Assembly (NCBI GenBank): GCA_937906995.1
Contig: CALESB010000022.1
Span: 1-64,000 of the forward strand
Direction: 5' to 3'
From: an uncultured Sutterella sp.
GTDB lineage: Bacteria; Pseudomonadota; Gammaproteobacteria; Burkholderiales; Burkholderiaceae_F
Length of the DNA: 64,000 nt
The notes beneath the pieces were generated by a model that saw only the letters and a program-made list of their open reading frames with translations, did no database searches and was not told the origin of the DNA. The position numbers and the translations under genes are program-made. This document shows, one piece after another, positions 9,013 through 18,377 of this stretch. Positions within the stretch are counted from its first letter, which is position 1, and every line of letters starts with the position of its first letter.

Positions 9013-10088
9013 AAGTTATCTTTAATAGCTGCAATACGAGCAGCATTTAGTTGTAATGGAATTTCCTTTTTATTGAGGCAACGACTTGCAATCTCTCCTG
9101 CATTGATACTTAACGCAGCTTTTAAGGCCCTGTTCCATAGAGTTTTATCGATATTTTTAAATACTGTTGCTAAACACAGCAGTAGTTGGAATCTTTCAGG
9201 ACGTCGGAAGGCATCAGCAGTTTGAAACAGAGTGTTCATTGCTTCAGGTGTAGAAATAAAGAGATCTTTGGATCTTAGCCATAAGCGGCATAAATCCATA
9301 ATGTCACTACTAGGTTTAAATTTATCAAAGAATGCATTTAACGTCTCGAGGCTATTAACATTTGACGTTAAAATTGCGAACTTTACAGCCTCATCTAGCT
9401 CTGATAAGCAAGCTTTATTCAAGACTGCTAGGAGTTCTTGAGTTAGATTAAGATTCTGAAAAAGCTTTTGTCCGAGTCCACATGTATAAAGTGTTTGAAT
9501 GAAGCGATCGCAGTGGGCATGGGTAAAGGCTTTTCTCATTTCAAGAAACACTCGTTCAGGCACAAGTGCGTCAGCTTCTCCATTTACAACCATTTGCCTC
9601 ATTAGGTTCATCGTTTCTGGGGCGATGCTAAATTCTGGTAATTTTGCTGAAAATCGAGCAACTCTAAGGATTCTTACGGGATCTTCTTCAAAGGCATCAG
9701 AAACATGGCGTAAAACTTTATTTCGAATATCACAGATGCCATGGTAAGGATCAAAAACTGTATCCCCTTGCATAGCGATGGCATTAATCGTGAGATCTCG
9801 GCGTTTTAAATCTTCTTCTAATGTAACTTCTGGGGCAGCATGGAACCTAAAACCATGATAACCCGGCGCAATTTTTCTCTCAGTTCGAGCTAGGGCATAT
9901 TCCTCGTGCTTTTTAGGGTCGAGAAAAACAGGAAAATCTTTTCCAATGGGTAAGAATCCTTTAGCCCTCATTTCTTTAGGAGTTGATCCGACAACGACCC
10001 AATCACGATCTCCTTCAGGAATATCATAATGGAGCTCTTGTCGTAAAAAATGATCTCGAACATAGCCACCGACTAAATAAATTTGCAT
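9009..10088 (-). CDS. cca: CCA tRNA nucleotidyltransferase (lacking the HD signature)
   Basis: Adds or repairs the CCA end of tRNAs. The class II nucleotidyltransferase head is clear: YLVGGYVRDHFL at 4-15, DRDWVVVGSTP with the catalytic acidic pair, then RRDLTINAIA and the motif VRILRVARFSAKL. 359 aa, shorter than E. coli Cca (412 aa), whose C-terminal half carries an HD phosphohydrolase domain. Here the segment aligned by eye with the HD motif reads AILTSNVNS instead of ALTHDLGK, so that activity is probably lost. The stop lies 3 bases into folB (ATGA-type overlap). It is 2 bases downstream of slt. Confidence 0.9.
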   Translation of the reverse strand: MQIYLVGGYVRDHFLRQELHYDIPEGDRDWVVVGSTPKEMRAKGFLPIGKDFPVFLDPKKHEEYALARTERKIAPGYHGFRFHAAPEVTLEEDLKRRDLTINAIAMQGDTVFDPYHGICDIRNKVLRHVSDAFEEDPVRILRVARFSAKLPEFSIAPETMNLMRQMVVNGEADALVPERVFLEMRKAFTHAHCDRFIQTLYTCGLGQKLFQNLNLTQELLAVLNKACLSELDEAVKFAILTSNVNSLETLNAFFDKFKPSSDIMDLCRLWLRSKDLFISTPEAMNTLFQTADAFRRPERFQLLLCLATVFKNIDKTLWNRALKAALSINAGEIASRCLNKKEIPLQLNAARIAAIKDNL

Positions 10089-10090
10089 GG

Positions 10091-12220
10091 TTAAATCGTC
10101 TCTTCTGCATCAATGGGCTTAGGTGAAATAGTACCAATAACCTCTGATAACCGTTTGAGAGGTTGAGAGCCTTGTTGTGAGTATTCCATCATATTGGCCA
10201 TAACGTTTTGAACATAACCACGTGTTTCCGTAAAAGGGATGCTTTCGATGAAAATTGCTCCATCGACGGTTTGTGTCAGACTCGCTCTCCATCGTTTTGC
10301 TCGGTTAGGGCCTGCGTTATAACCCGCTGTAGCCAGAACCATATTTTGGTCTAACCTATCAAGTAAACTACGTAAATATGCGGTTCCTAGACGAATATTG
10401 GTATTTGCCTCATAAATGGTTGAGGGATCAAAATTCTCGTCTTGTAAGTTTTTAGCAATCCACTTCGCAGTTGTCGGCATGATTTGCATTAGACCATTTG
10501 CTCCAACAGGAGACTGTGCAACCGAAATGAAACGAGACTCTTGACGAATGAGTCCATAGACCCAATCATCTCTAATTGAGTTTACCTTGGAGTAATTTTC
10601 TATCAAAGCACGATAAGGTCTTGGATAAAGCAGCTCATGATCGATTGGCATAGTTTCTGCCACTCGTTCAGAGGTATTGATCATCCGATGCCACAAGTGG
10701 TTTTGTTGAGCCCACTGAGCGGCAGCCAACAAGTCCCAGGCATTGCCATTGCGTAGTCCCCAATTCCATTCGCGATGCCCATAGTTTAAAAGCGAAAGAT
10801 CATAAAATTCTTTTGCGCGTTTAAAACTTTCATTATTCGCAAAAGCTGCAATGTTTTCTTGCGGAGCAGTAGTAGTGCCTGTTGTACGATATTGTGTTGG
10901 CAACCCAAGGGCTTCTGCTGCTAACTTACCGTAAAATGTGCGAATATTTTTCAGTTTCATGAATTCTTGCTTGGCAGCTTTTGGATGCTCCAATTTACGG
11001 AGCGCATAACCACGCCAGTAAATCCAAGCTTCTTTTTGTCGTAAATTTTGTGGCATCGTATCAATGTACGTACGAACAGACTGCCACTGTGCTTGTCTTA
11101 ATGCACTTCGAACACGCCACTCTTGGCAAGCATCAGGGTGTGCCATGTATGGGCTTGAGCAGACGTTTTTCCCTCCTTTAGCGTACCACTGTAAAGCTTT
11201 AGGATCGTGGTCCAGAGCTGCAACATATCCGATGCGTCCCCAAATAGCAGCTCTTTCTTTTTGTGTTAATTGATGATTTATACCTTGTGCAATCTGAGCA
11301 GTTTTCTCGTAATCGTTTCTGGAAAGTTGGTAAGCAGCAATGAGCGCAACATACTTATTTTGGGATTTTAAAGAGCGTTTATTACGTTCAAACCATTTGT
11401 CTGAATTTTCAAGAGCGCTCTTAGCTTGTGAGTCAAGGCGTTTTTTATCGATTAAAAAATCAAGATATTGTTTAGCTTCGTCAATGCGTCCTTGTTGAAT
11501 GAGCACAACGGTACGGGCATAGGCACTGGATGGAACTTTTTCAATCAGGGTTGCGGAGGCTTTTTTGCAGACTTCAAGACTGGCATGACGGGAGCTTTTT
11601 AAAGTCTCTAGTGTTTGACGCTCTAGTCGTAAGAGTTTTTTCTTGTCGTTGGAGGGGGTATTGACTAAAGAATGATAGAGATCCCAACATTGAAACTCTG
11701 GTTCATCAAAGTTCCATACTAAGTTTTTTCGATAGTTAATAAATTTATCCCATTGCTGTTGTTCGTGTAATTGAGGTGCAATAGTTTTGAGCCAATCCGT
11801 TTGAAATCGTTCGGCAATATATTGCCCCTGATATTTCTTTAGAAAATCATGAGCTTCTTTTTCTAAACTAGGACCAACTTTCCCCAGTTTTGAACGCGTA
11901 AGAATAGACCAGGCTCTGACATAGCCATCAAGCAAGAAGCCATTAAGCTTAGTTTCTTCAGGAGATAGACTTGAAAATCGTTGTTCTTCAAAAGCTTTTT
12001 GCAACATTAAGAAGTGTTCTTGCTTAGTTGCTTTTTCTAAGGCAATGGCCTTTTGTTCGGCTTCATCTTGTGTATTTTCTGGAGATTCTATGACAAGTTG
12101 CTTTGTCTTTTCTGATACAGCTTTCTCTAAAGTGGATGCAAAAATACCACTACTAAAGCTTAGAAAAAGCACTAGTAGAATCAGGCGATTTAAGTGGAAA
12201 GGGAATAGACTCAAAAACAT
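10091..12220 (-). CDS. slt: Soluble lytic murein transglycosylase Slt
   Basis: Periplasmic exolytic transglycosylase that cleaves peptidoglycan with formation of 1,6-anhydromuramic acid. An N-terminal signal peptide (about 1-29, ending IFAS) is followed by a long alpha-helical superhelical U/L region and the C-terminal catalytic domain. The catalytic Glu is E561 in LIRQESRF, followed by GANGLMQIMP and TAGYNAGPNR, all diagnostic for family 1 transglycosylases. 709 aa, normal for Slt70-like enzymes. First gene of the slt-cca-folB-ttcA run; divergent from the folate gene at 12244 with only 23 bases between. Confidence 0.93.
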   Translation of the reverse strand: MFLSLFPFHLNRLILLVLFLSFSSGIFASTLEKAVSEKTKQLVIESPENTQDEAEQKAIALEKATKQEHFLMLQKAFEEQRFSSLSPEETKLNGFLLDGYVRAWSILTRSKLGKVGPSLEKEAHDFLKKYQGQYIAERFQTDWLKTIAPQLHEQQQWDKFINYRKNLVWNFDEPEFQCWDLYHSLVNTPSNDKKKLLRLERQTLETLKSSRHASLEVCKKASATLIEKVPSSAYARTVVLIQQGRIDEAKQYLDFLIDKKRLDSQAKSALENSDKWFERNKRSLKSQNKYVALIAAYQLSRNDYEKTAQIAQGINHQLTQKERAAIWGRIGYVAALDHDPKALQWYAKGGKNVCSSPYMAHPDACQEWRVRSALRQAQWQSVRTYIDTMPQNLRQKEAWIYWRGYALRKLEHPKAAKQEFMKLKNIRTFYGKLAAEALGLPTQYRTTGTTTAPQENIAAFANNESFKRAKEFYDLSLLNYGHREWNWGLRNGNAWDLLAAAQWAQQNHLWHRMINTSERVAETMPIDHELLYPRPYRALIENYSKVNSIRDDWVYGLIRQESRFISVAQSPVGANGLMQIMPTTAKWIAKNLQDENFDPSTIYEANTNIRLGTAYLRSLLDRLDQNMVLATAGYNAGPNRAKRWRASLTQTVDGAIFIESIPFTETRGYVQNVMANMMEYSQQGSQPLKRLSEVIGTISPKPIDAEETI

Positions 12221-12243
12221 GCTATTACTCTAATAGAAAACCT

Positions 12244-12798
12244 ATGAAAAAATCGCAGATTCGACAAAAAATTTTGTTAAAACGTTCTACTGCTCATTCT
12301 GATCGGGTATGTTCTGCTTTAAATCAGCACCTGTATAAGTACCTTTTAACTCAGTCATGTCACTGTATTGGTTTTTATTTTCCTATTCGTAATGAAATAA
12401 GTTTACTCAATACAATTGCTTTGCTTGAAAAAGACTTTGAGTTTGCTTTGCCGAAAATTGTTGATGGCCAGATGGAGTTTTATCGGTGGGTTTCGTGTGA
12501 AGCTATCACCAGAGATGAGTTAGGCGTGCCGGCGCCGACATCCATGGATGTTGTTGTTCCAGAGCTAATTTTGATTCCTTGTTTAGCGATGGATCAACGG
12601 GGATACCGGTTAGGATATGGTCAAGGTTGGTATGACCGGTATCTGAATAGGTACCCCACGATAAAAACCATCGGCATTGTAGCGAATCAGTTTTTATTTA
12701 AGCAATTACCGACTGAATCCCAAGATCATCCTTTGCGCGCTGCCATTTCTGAGACAGGTATGGTGCTATTTAATGAGCGCAGGATTGACGCCAGTTAA
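12244..12798 (+). CDS. 5-formyltetrahydrofolate cyclo-ligase
   Basis: ATP-dependent MTHFS-family enzyme (184 aa; YgfA/FAU1 type) that recycles 5-formyl-THF to 5,10-methenyl-THF. The C-terminal family motif GYGQGWYDRYL is intact, and the N terminus carries the basic ATP-site region KKSQIRQKILLKR. A one-carbon partner for the ahcY/metK methyl cycle nearby. Its last 29 bases overlap the end of the convergent MATE gene. Confidence 0.88.
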   Translation: MKKSQIRQKILLKRSTAHSDRVCSALNQHLYKYLLTQSCHCIGFYFPIRNEISLLNTIALLEKDFEFALPKIVDGQMEFYRWVSCEAITRDELGVPAPTSMDVVVPELILIPCLAMDQRGYRLGYGQGWYDRYLNRYPTIKTIGIVANQFLFKQLPTESQDHPLRAAISETGMVLFNERRIDAS

Positions 12799-14110
12799 GG
12801 CGCTTCCAAAAGAAGCCAACACAGAGTAAAACGATAGTGTAATAAAACCAGTCAGCGGTCCAAACGGTGGCAATTTGCTCAGCCCAGTGAGTGACCCACC
12901 AGCAGTAAGCCGTATAGGCAAAGATTGAAATTAATGAAATAAGCATTGACTCACGAGTTGCACCAAGAAAACCAAAAGCTAGAAAATAGTGATAGGCCGG
13001 CACACAGATTAAATAGCTTGACAGCATTACTCGTAAGGAATCAATGCTATCAAGGCGCAGGGATTCGATATCTGTAAATAGCATTAGTAGTGGCTGTGGC
13101 CAGAGTGCAATGATAAGCGCAAGTGGCAAGGTAATGAAAATAGAAAGTTTTAAACCTCTAAACATCATGCCATCAACATCTTTGGCTCGATTTTCACCCA
13201 ATAAGTTTGCACCAATGGAACCACATGTTGAACCAAAGGCATGAACGATAATAAACATAAGATTGCTAAAAGAGCGGGTGATATTACAAATGGCTAGTGC
13301 CCTCTCTCCCATATGCTCAACCCATACAAAAAAGAGTAGCCAACTGGTCATGATGATTGTTTCTTGCAACATCATGTATCGGCCTAGCTTAAACAACTCA
13401 CATTGAAGCTGTTTGTCGATACCTGTCCAAAGGAAAAGATTGTATTTATGATGACAGTTTTTGCTAATGGCATAAAAGGCAAAAAATGCCGCAGTAAATA
13501 GTTCTGCCAATGTCGAAGCAATGGCAGCTCCAGCGATGCCGAGTGCTGGAATAGGACCGATCCCAAAAATGAGGAAATAGTTAAGAACACAGTTGGTGGC
13601 TACCATGACTATGCTCGAGTAAGTCATAACAGCAGGGCGTAAGATAGCCATGAAAAAGCCACGAAAGGCAATACAGACGAATGCAAAACCAATCCCAATC
13701 ATTCTCCAAACAAAGTAGCTTTGGGCTTCTTGGCGAACATTTTCTGACTGTAGCCCAAATTCAAAAAGAGTAGGAGTGATAAACGGTAATAAGATCGCCA
13801 GCAAAATTAAAAAACCGGCAAAGAAAATCATGCTTTGCATGAAAATCCTGCCAATTTGAGGATAGTTTTTACTTCCATTTGCAATCCCCATTTGAGACTG
13901 TGCTGCAATGCCGTAGCCCATCGCAACCATTGTAAAAACGAAGAATCCAATGCCGCCAATGGCAGCAGCTCCAACGCTAACTTCACTAACATGACCTAAA
14001 AAAATAACATCAGTGAGTCCAATGATTTGTTCAAGAATCATGCTCATTAACATGGGCATAGATAGCTTGAAAATAGACAAAGTGCTGGTATCTACAGATT
14101 GTGTATTCAT
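12770..14110 (-). CDS. MATE family multidrug efflux transporter
   Basis: Multi-antimicrobial extrusion protein with about 12 hydrophobic segments (446 aa from the ATG at 14110), in two related halves; cation-coupled drug/cation antiport is expected from the family. The N-terminal half has the conserved pattern SMPMLMSMILEQIIGLTDVIFLG and the Q/N-rich loop GYGIAAQSQMG. The in-frame TTG at 14116 is less likely than the ATG two codons downstream. No convincing Shine-Dalgarno sequence is visible, because the ahcY terminator ends directly upstream, suggesting weak or separately initiated expression. Substrate unknown. Confidence 0.88.
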   Translation of the reverse strand: MNTQSVDTSTLSIFKLSMPMLMSMILEQIIGLTDVIFLGHVSEVSVGAAAIGGIGFFVFTMVAMGYGIAAQSQMGIANGSKNYPQIGRIFMQSMIFFAGFLILLAILLPFITPTLFEFGLQSENVRQEAQSYFVWRMIGIGFAFVCIAFRGFFMAILRPAVMTYSSIVMVATNCVLNYFLIFGIGPIPALGIAGAAIASTLAELFTAAFFAFYAISKNCHHKYNLFLWTGIDKQLQCELFKLGRYMMLQETIIMTSWLLFFVWVEHMGERALAICNITRSFSNLMFIIVHAFGSTCGSIGANLLGENRAKDVDGMMFRGLKLSIFITLPLALIIALWPQPLLMLFTDIESLRLDSIDSLRVMLSSYLICVPAYHYFLAFGFLGATRESMLISLISIFAYTAYCWWVTHWAEQIATVWTADWFYYTIVLLCVGFFWKRLNWRQSCAH

Positions 14111-14128
14111 AGTCAAAAGGAGAAAAAA

Positions 14129-14155
14129 GCGTTATCCAAATGACTTGGATAACGC
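14129..14155 (-). terminator. Terminator after ahcY
   Basis: GCGTTATCCAA / TTGGATAACGC, an 11-base perfect stem with a 5-base loop, followed on the minus strand by a run of six T. It lies 28 bases beyond the ahcY stop and directly before the MATE start. Confidence 0.85.
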
Positions 14156-14182
14156 CTTGCATTTTAAATTTTCAAATGAAAA

Positions 14183-15577
14183 TTAGTAGCGATAAGAGTC
14201 ACTCTTATAGGGGCCTTCTTTAGGAACGCCGATATAAGCAGCTTGTTCTTCAGTTAATTCGGACAATTGGGCATTAAAACTCTTTAATTGTAAACGAGCG
14301 ACCTTTTCATCCAAAATCTTCGGTAAGACATAAACGCCAACAGGATACTTGTCCGTGTTAGTGAAAAGCTCAATTTGAGCCAATGTTTGGTTAGCAAAAG
14401 AGCTGGACATAACGTAACTGGGGTGACCCGTAGCGCAACCGAGGTTAACTAAACGACCTTCTGCCAATAAGATGATCTTGTTGCCTGAGGGCAATAAGAT
14501 ATGGTCAACTTGGGGTTTGATGTTTTCCCATTCGTATTGACGCATGCTAGCAACGTCAATTTCGCTATCAAAGTGACCAATATTGCACACGATAGCTTCA
14601 TTTTGCATGCGAATCATGTGGTCATGAGTGATGACGTTAACATTGCCAGTTGCAGTCACAAAGATATTGGCTTTATCGCAAGCCCAATCCATCGTGACGA
14701 CACGATAGCCTTCCATGGCTGCTTGCAATGCACAGATCGGGTCAACTTCTACAACCCAAACTTGAGCGGCTAAAGCTCGCAAGGCTTGCGCACATCCCTT
14801 ACCAACATCGCCATAACCAACGACAACTGCTACTTTACCGGCAATCATCACGTCGGTAGCACGTTTAATACCGTCAACTAAGGACTCGCGGCAACCATAC
14901 AGGTTATCAAACTTGGACTTTGTAACAGAGTCATTGACATTCATGGCAGGGAACTTTAAAGCACCCTTAGCAGCCATTTGATAGAGACGGTGTACACCAG
15001 TTGTGGTTTCTTCGCTTACGCCCTTAATATGAACAATACGCTTAGAGTACCATTGAGGATCACTATCTAAGTGACGAGCGATAGCAGCAAAAAGAGCAGC
15101 TTCTTCGTCATTGTGAGCTGTTGCGATAACAGAACGATCGGATTCTGCTTGAACGCCTAAGTGCAACAATAAAGTGGCATCACCACCATCGTCCAAAATC
15201 ATGTTGGCGAACTTGTCGTCACCCCAGTCAAGAATTCTATGGGTGTACTCCCAGTAGTCTTCAACAGTTTCGCCCTTTACAGCAAAGACGGGGATGCCTT
15301 CGGCAGCGATAGCAGCGGCGGCGTGATCTTGTGTTGAAAAAATATTGCAACTTGCCCAACGAACTTCAGCACCCAAAGCAACCAACGTTTCAATTAAAAC
15401 GGCGGTTTGAATTGTCATGTGCAAGGAACCTGCAATGCGTGCTCCCTTTAAAGGTTGTTGATTAGCATATTCTTCACGAATAGCCATCAAACCGGGCATT
15501 TCAGTTTCTGCGATTTTGATTTCTTTGCGACCCCAATCAGCTAAGCCGATGTCAGCGATCACGGAATTTTGACTCAT
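14183..15577 (-). CDS. ahcY: Adenosylhomocysteinase
   Basis: NAD-dependent S-adenosylhomocysteine hydrolase, 464 aa, splitting SAH into adenosine and homocysteine in the activated methyl cycle. It shows SNIFSTQDHAAAAIA, the NAD-binding GYGDVGKGCA loop, and the C-terminal YKSDSYRY ending seen in proteobacterial enzymes; the NVNDSVTKSKFDNLYG block carries the substrate-site Lys and Asp. The ATG at 15577 is chosen because AGGAG lies 8 bases upstream; the in-frame start at 15604 lies between riboswitch and ribosome binding site. An SAH riboswitch occupies the leader, so expression should rise when SAH accumulates. Confidence 0.97.
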   Translation of the reverse strand: MSQNSVIADIGLADWGRKEIKIAETEMPGLMAIREEYANQQPLKGARIAGSLHMTIQTAVLIETLVALGAEVRWASCNIFSTQDHAAAAIAAEGIPVFAVKGETVEDYWEYTHRILDWGDDKFANMILDDGGDATLLLHLGVQAESDRSVIATAHNDEEAALFAAIARHLDSDPQWYSKRIVHIKGVSEETTTGVHRLYQMAAKGALKFPAMNVNDSVTKSKFDNLYGCRESLVDGIKRATDVMIAGKVAVVVGYGDVGKGCAQALRALAAQVWVVEVDPICALQAAMEGYRVVTMDWACDKANIFVTATGNVNVITHDHMIRMQNEAIVCNIGHFDSEIDVASMRQYEWENIKPQVDHILLPSGNKIILLAEGRLVNLGCATGHPSYVMSSSFANQTLAQIELFTNTDKYPVGVYVLPKILDEKVARLQLKSFNAQLSELTEEQAAYIGVPKEGPYKSDSYRY

Positions 15578-15606
15578 GAAAGAGACTCCTAAAAAAGTTT
15601 TCAAAA

Positions 15607-15669
15607 ACGAGCGCCGTTCTTATTTTTTCTCAAGCCTGGGAGTTACTCTCGCGCAGCGCCCCTTGAGAA
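15607..15669 (-). ncRNA. SAH riboswitch upstream of ahcY
   Basis: The ahcY leader matches the S-adenosylhomocysteine riboswitch. In the minus-strand RNA, TCTCAAG (15668-15662) pairs with CTTGAGA (15634-15628) to form P1; the conserved GGGCGCTGC and CCCAGGC elements lie inside, and AACGGCGCTCG lies 3' of P1. GGGCGC (15661-15656) can pair with GCGCTC (15614-15609), the expected pseudoknot. A short inner stem GAG/CTC fits P2. These riboswitches turn on SAH-recycling genes when SAH is bound. The ribosome binding site of ahcY follows within about 20 bases, which suggests translational control. Confidence 0.93.
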
Positions 15670-15674
15670 TTTGG

Positions 15675-15700
15675 GGTTAGAAGTTGAAGTACTTCTAACC
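15675..15700 (-). terminator. Hairpin between trpS and the SAH riboswitch
   Basis: GGTTAGAAGT / ACTTCTAACC, a 10-base perfect stem with a 6-base loop just beyond the trpS stop. It lacks a downstream T tract (CCCAAATTC follows), so it may be a weak or factor-assisted terminator or an mRNA 3'-end stabiliser. Confidence 0.5.
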
Positions 15701-15706
15701 AAGATC

Positions 15707-17071
15707 TTACTTATTAGCCTTTTCTTCTGCGGCTTGACGTAAAGTTGTAAAAGCTTCTTCTAAGTCTGCACAAGACACACCTTCTACAATGAGAGCCGTT
15801 TTTTCTCCTACGTCGTTTGCATTATCTACGATGCGAATGATATCAGTTGAGGCATCTAAACCTTTGGTCTTTAGAGCACCAATGGCTATCCCGGCGTCGC
15901 GCCCCGATTCAAAAGCAGCGCTTTGCAATAACACCTTGCCAGAGGCATCTGTTAACTTGAAATAAAATTTGCCATCCTTTTCACGATATTGTTTGAAAAG
16001 GGGTAAGCTTGCCTTTTCTTTTTTGACCTCTTTGCGTTGATTTTGGCCGAAAGTTGCAAAGTTACGAAGACCAACAGCTTTTTTAAGCTCTGCTAAGAAA
16101 GGAACTGTGATTTCACGAGCTTTTCTAGCACCTTCTTGTAAGATTTGCTCAATTCGGTCAGGGTCAGCCATCAATTGATCATATTTTTCACGCATGGGGC
16201 CAATTTCGGATTCGATTTTTTCGAATAACTCCTTTTTGGCATCGCCCCAGCCTAAACCTTCTTCTAAACGGCGTCGGAAATCAGCATACTCTTCGGGTGT
16301 AGCAAATGCTTCATAGATGGCAGTCAATGATGTTGAATCTGGATCTTTAGCTTCGCCTGGTAGACGACTATCTGTCTTAATCATCGCAATAGCGTCTTTG
16401 ATGGCTTTTGAGCCGCCTTCAAACAACGGAATGACATTGTTATAACTCTTACTCATTTTACGGCCATCTAAGCCAGGTAAAACTTCATGAGTCGTGTCGA
16501 CAATAGCTTCAGGTAATGTGAAGAAGGGATTCTCTTCAGATGCATATAAATGGTTGAAGCGTGTTGCAACGTCACGGGCCATTTCTATGTGTTGAATTTG
16601 ATCTTTGCCGACAGGGACTTTGTGTGCGTTAAACATCAGAATGTCAGCTGCCATCAAAATAGGGTAGCTGTAAAGACCCATAGAAATACCTGCATCAGGA
16701 TCTTCCTCATTGTCAATATTGGCATCTAATGCGGCTTTGTAAGCATGAGCACGATTCATTTGACCTTTGGAGGTTGCACAGGTCAACATCCAACTTAATG
16801 TCGGAATTTCGGGAATGTCGCTTTGACGATAAAAAATGACGCGTTGGGGATCTAAACCAGCAGCTAACCACGTAGCTGCAATTTGTAGGCGGCTTCGTTC
16901 AATACGATCAGGATCTTGACACTTAATTAAGGAATGAAGGTCAGCCATAAAGAAGAAGCTTTGAACGTCCTTAGCCTTGCTAGCGGCAATGGCGGGGCGG
17001 ATAGCACCAACATAGTTGCCAATATGTAAAGTGCCTGTTGTATTAATGCCCGTTAAAACACGTAAAGTCAT
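15707..17071 (-). CDS. trpS: Tryptophanyl-tRNA synthetase with C-terminal extension
   Basis: Class I aminoacyl-tRNA synthetase charging tRNA-Trp. The HIGH-like motif appears as TLHIGNYVGA near residue 15 and KMSKS as GRKMSKSYNN around residue 205. 454 aa, about 110-120 longer than E. coli TrpS (334 aa). The extra C terminus (about 345-454) contains DGKFYFKLTDASGKVLLQS and a following GRDAGIAIGALK, which resembles a YegP/DUF1508-like repeat; extensions of this sort occur in betaproteobacterial TrpS. ATG at 17071. It lies 129 bases upstream of ahcY. Confidence 0.95.
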   Translation of the reverse strand: MTLRVLTGINTTGTLHIGNYVGAIRPAIAASKAKDVQSFFFMADLHSLIKCQDPDRIERSRLQIAATWLAAGLDPQRVIFYRQSDIPEIPTLSWMLTCATSKGQMNRAHAYKAALDANIDNEEDPDAGISMGLYSYPILMAADILMFNAHKVPVGKDQIQHIEMARDVATRFNHLYASEENPFFTLPEAIVDTTHEVLPGLDGRKMSKSYNNVIPLFEGGSKAIKDAIAMIKTDSRLPGEAKDPDSTSLTAIYEAFATPEEYADFRRRLEEGLGWGDAKKELFEKIESEIGPMREKYDQLMADPDRIEQILQEGARKAREITVPFLAELKKAVGLRNFATFGQNQRKEVKKEKASLPLFKQYREKDGKFYFKLTDASGKVLLQSAAFESGRDAGIAIGALKTKGLDASTDIIRIVDNANDVGEKTALIVEGVSCADLEEAFTTLRQAAEEKANK

Positions 17072-17150
17072 TTGAAAATCCCAACATTAAAGTAAAAAAA
17101 ATATTTTATCCCAAATAAGGGAAAAGCTCTTTTTTTTCAGGCAGAAAAAT

Positions 17151-17182
17151 AAAAATGCCGCTGGGATTCAGCGGCATTTTTT
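17151..17182 (-). terminator. Terminator after metK
   Basis: AAAAATGCCGCTG / CAGCGGCATTTTT, 13-base stem with a 5-base loop, flanked by A and T tracts. It sits 17 bases beyond the metK stop, upstream of trpS. Confidence 0.9.
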
Positions 17183-17198
17183 CTAAGGGATAAAGAGC

Positions 17199-18377
17199 TT
17201 AGAAAGCGTCGGCACGTAAGGCTTCAGCTTTGTCCGTCTTTTCCCACGTAAATTGCGGTTCTTCGCGACCGAAGTGACCATAGGCAGCGGTCTTAGAGTA
17301 AATTGGGCGCAAGAGGTCGAGCATCTTCACGATACCGCGCGGACGCAAGTCAAAGTGGCGTCGAACCAATTCAGCAATCTTTTCATCAGCAATGACACCA
17401 GTGCCATAGGTGTAGACCGTGATATTGATCGGTTCAGCAACACCAATAGCGTAGGAAACTTGAACTTGGCAACGAGAGGCTAGACCGGCAGCAACAATAT
17501 TCTTGGCAACATAGCGACAAGCATAGGCTGCAGAACGGTCAACCTTGGAGGGGTCTTTACCAGAGAAAGCACCACCACCGTGTGGGCAAGCACCACCGTA
17601 GGTATCTACAATAATCTTTCGACCCGTTAAGCCACAGTCACCTTGAGGACCACCAACAACGAATCGTCCTGTCGGGTTGATCAAGAAGCGCGTGTTCTTG
17701 AGCAATTCAGGTGGTAAAACTGGCTTAATGATGTGCTCAATAACGGCTTCATTAAACTCAGGCTTCATTTTGTCGCCATCGCTCATGCTGGGGTCATGTT
17801 GCGTAGATAACACAACAGTATCGATACCAGTAATAATGCCGTTTTCATAACGCAAAGTGACTTGGCTCTTGGCGTCAGGTCGCAAAAAGTCCAAAGTGCC
17901 GTTACGGCGGACAATTGATTGTTGTTGAACTAAACGATGAGCGTAATAGATGGCAGCCGGCATCAAGGTAGGTGTTTCGTTACATGCATAACCAAACATG
18001 AGGCCTTGGTCACCAGCACCTTGTTCAAGATAGTCATCGCTAGCACGATCTACACCTTGAGCAATATCATTGGATTGTTTGTCGTAAGCGACTAAAACAG
18101 AACATCCCTTGTAGTCAATACCAAAGTCTGAATTATCGTAACCGATTCGTTTGATTGTTTGTCGAGCGATATCAATGTAATCGACATTGGCTTGAGTGGT
18201 AATTTCACCAGCCAAGACGACAAGACCTGTATTACAAAGCGTTTCAGCAGCTACACGGCTGTGAGGGTCTTGCTCTAAGATGGCATCCAAAATGGCATCT
18301 GAAATTTGGTCAGCAACTTTATCAGGATGGCCTTCGGAAACGGATTCCGAAGTAAAAAGGTAGTTAGAAGAAGTCAT
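17199..18377 (-). CDS. metK: S-adenosylmethionine synthetase
   Basis: Makes SAM from methionine and ATP. Full-length (392 aa) with GHPDKVADQISDAILD at the N terminus, the GAGDQGLMFGYA loop and GGGAFSGKDPSKVDRSAAY near residues 260-280, all MetK signatures. It is preceded by an unusually structured leader of about 150 bases (see separate entry) and followed by a strong terminator, so it is probably its own transcription unit. Together with ahcY it places both ends of the methyl cycle within 4 kb. Confidence 0.98.
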   Translation of the reverse strand: MTSSNYLFTSESVSEGHPDKVADQISDAILDAILEQDPHSRVAAETLCNTGLVVLAGEITTQANVDYIDIARQTIKRIGYDNSDFGIDYKGCSVLVAYDKQSNDIAQGVDRASDDYLEQGAGDQGLMFGYACNETPTLMPAAIYYAHRLVQQQSIVRRNGTLDFLRPDAKSQVTLRYENGIITGIDTVVLSTQHDPSMSDGDKMKPEFNEAVIEHIIKPVLPPELLKNTRFLINPTGRFVVGGPQGDCGLTGRKIIVDTYGGACPHGGGAFSGKDPSKVDRSAAYACRYVAKNIVAAGLASRCQVQVSYAIGVAEPINITVYTYGTGVIADEKIAELVRRHFDLRPRGIVKMLDLLRPIYSKTAAYGHFGREEPQFTWEKTDKAEALRADAF

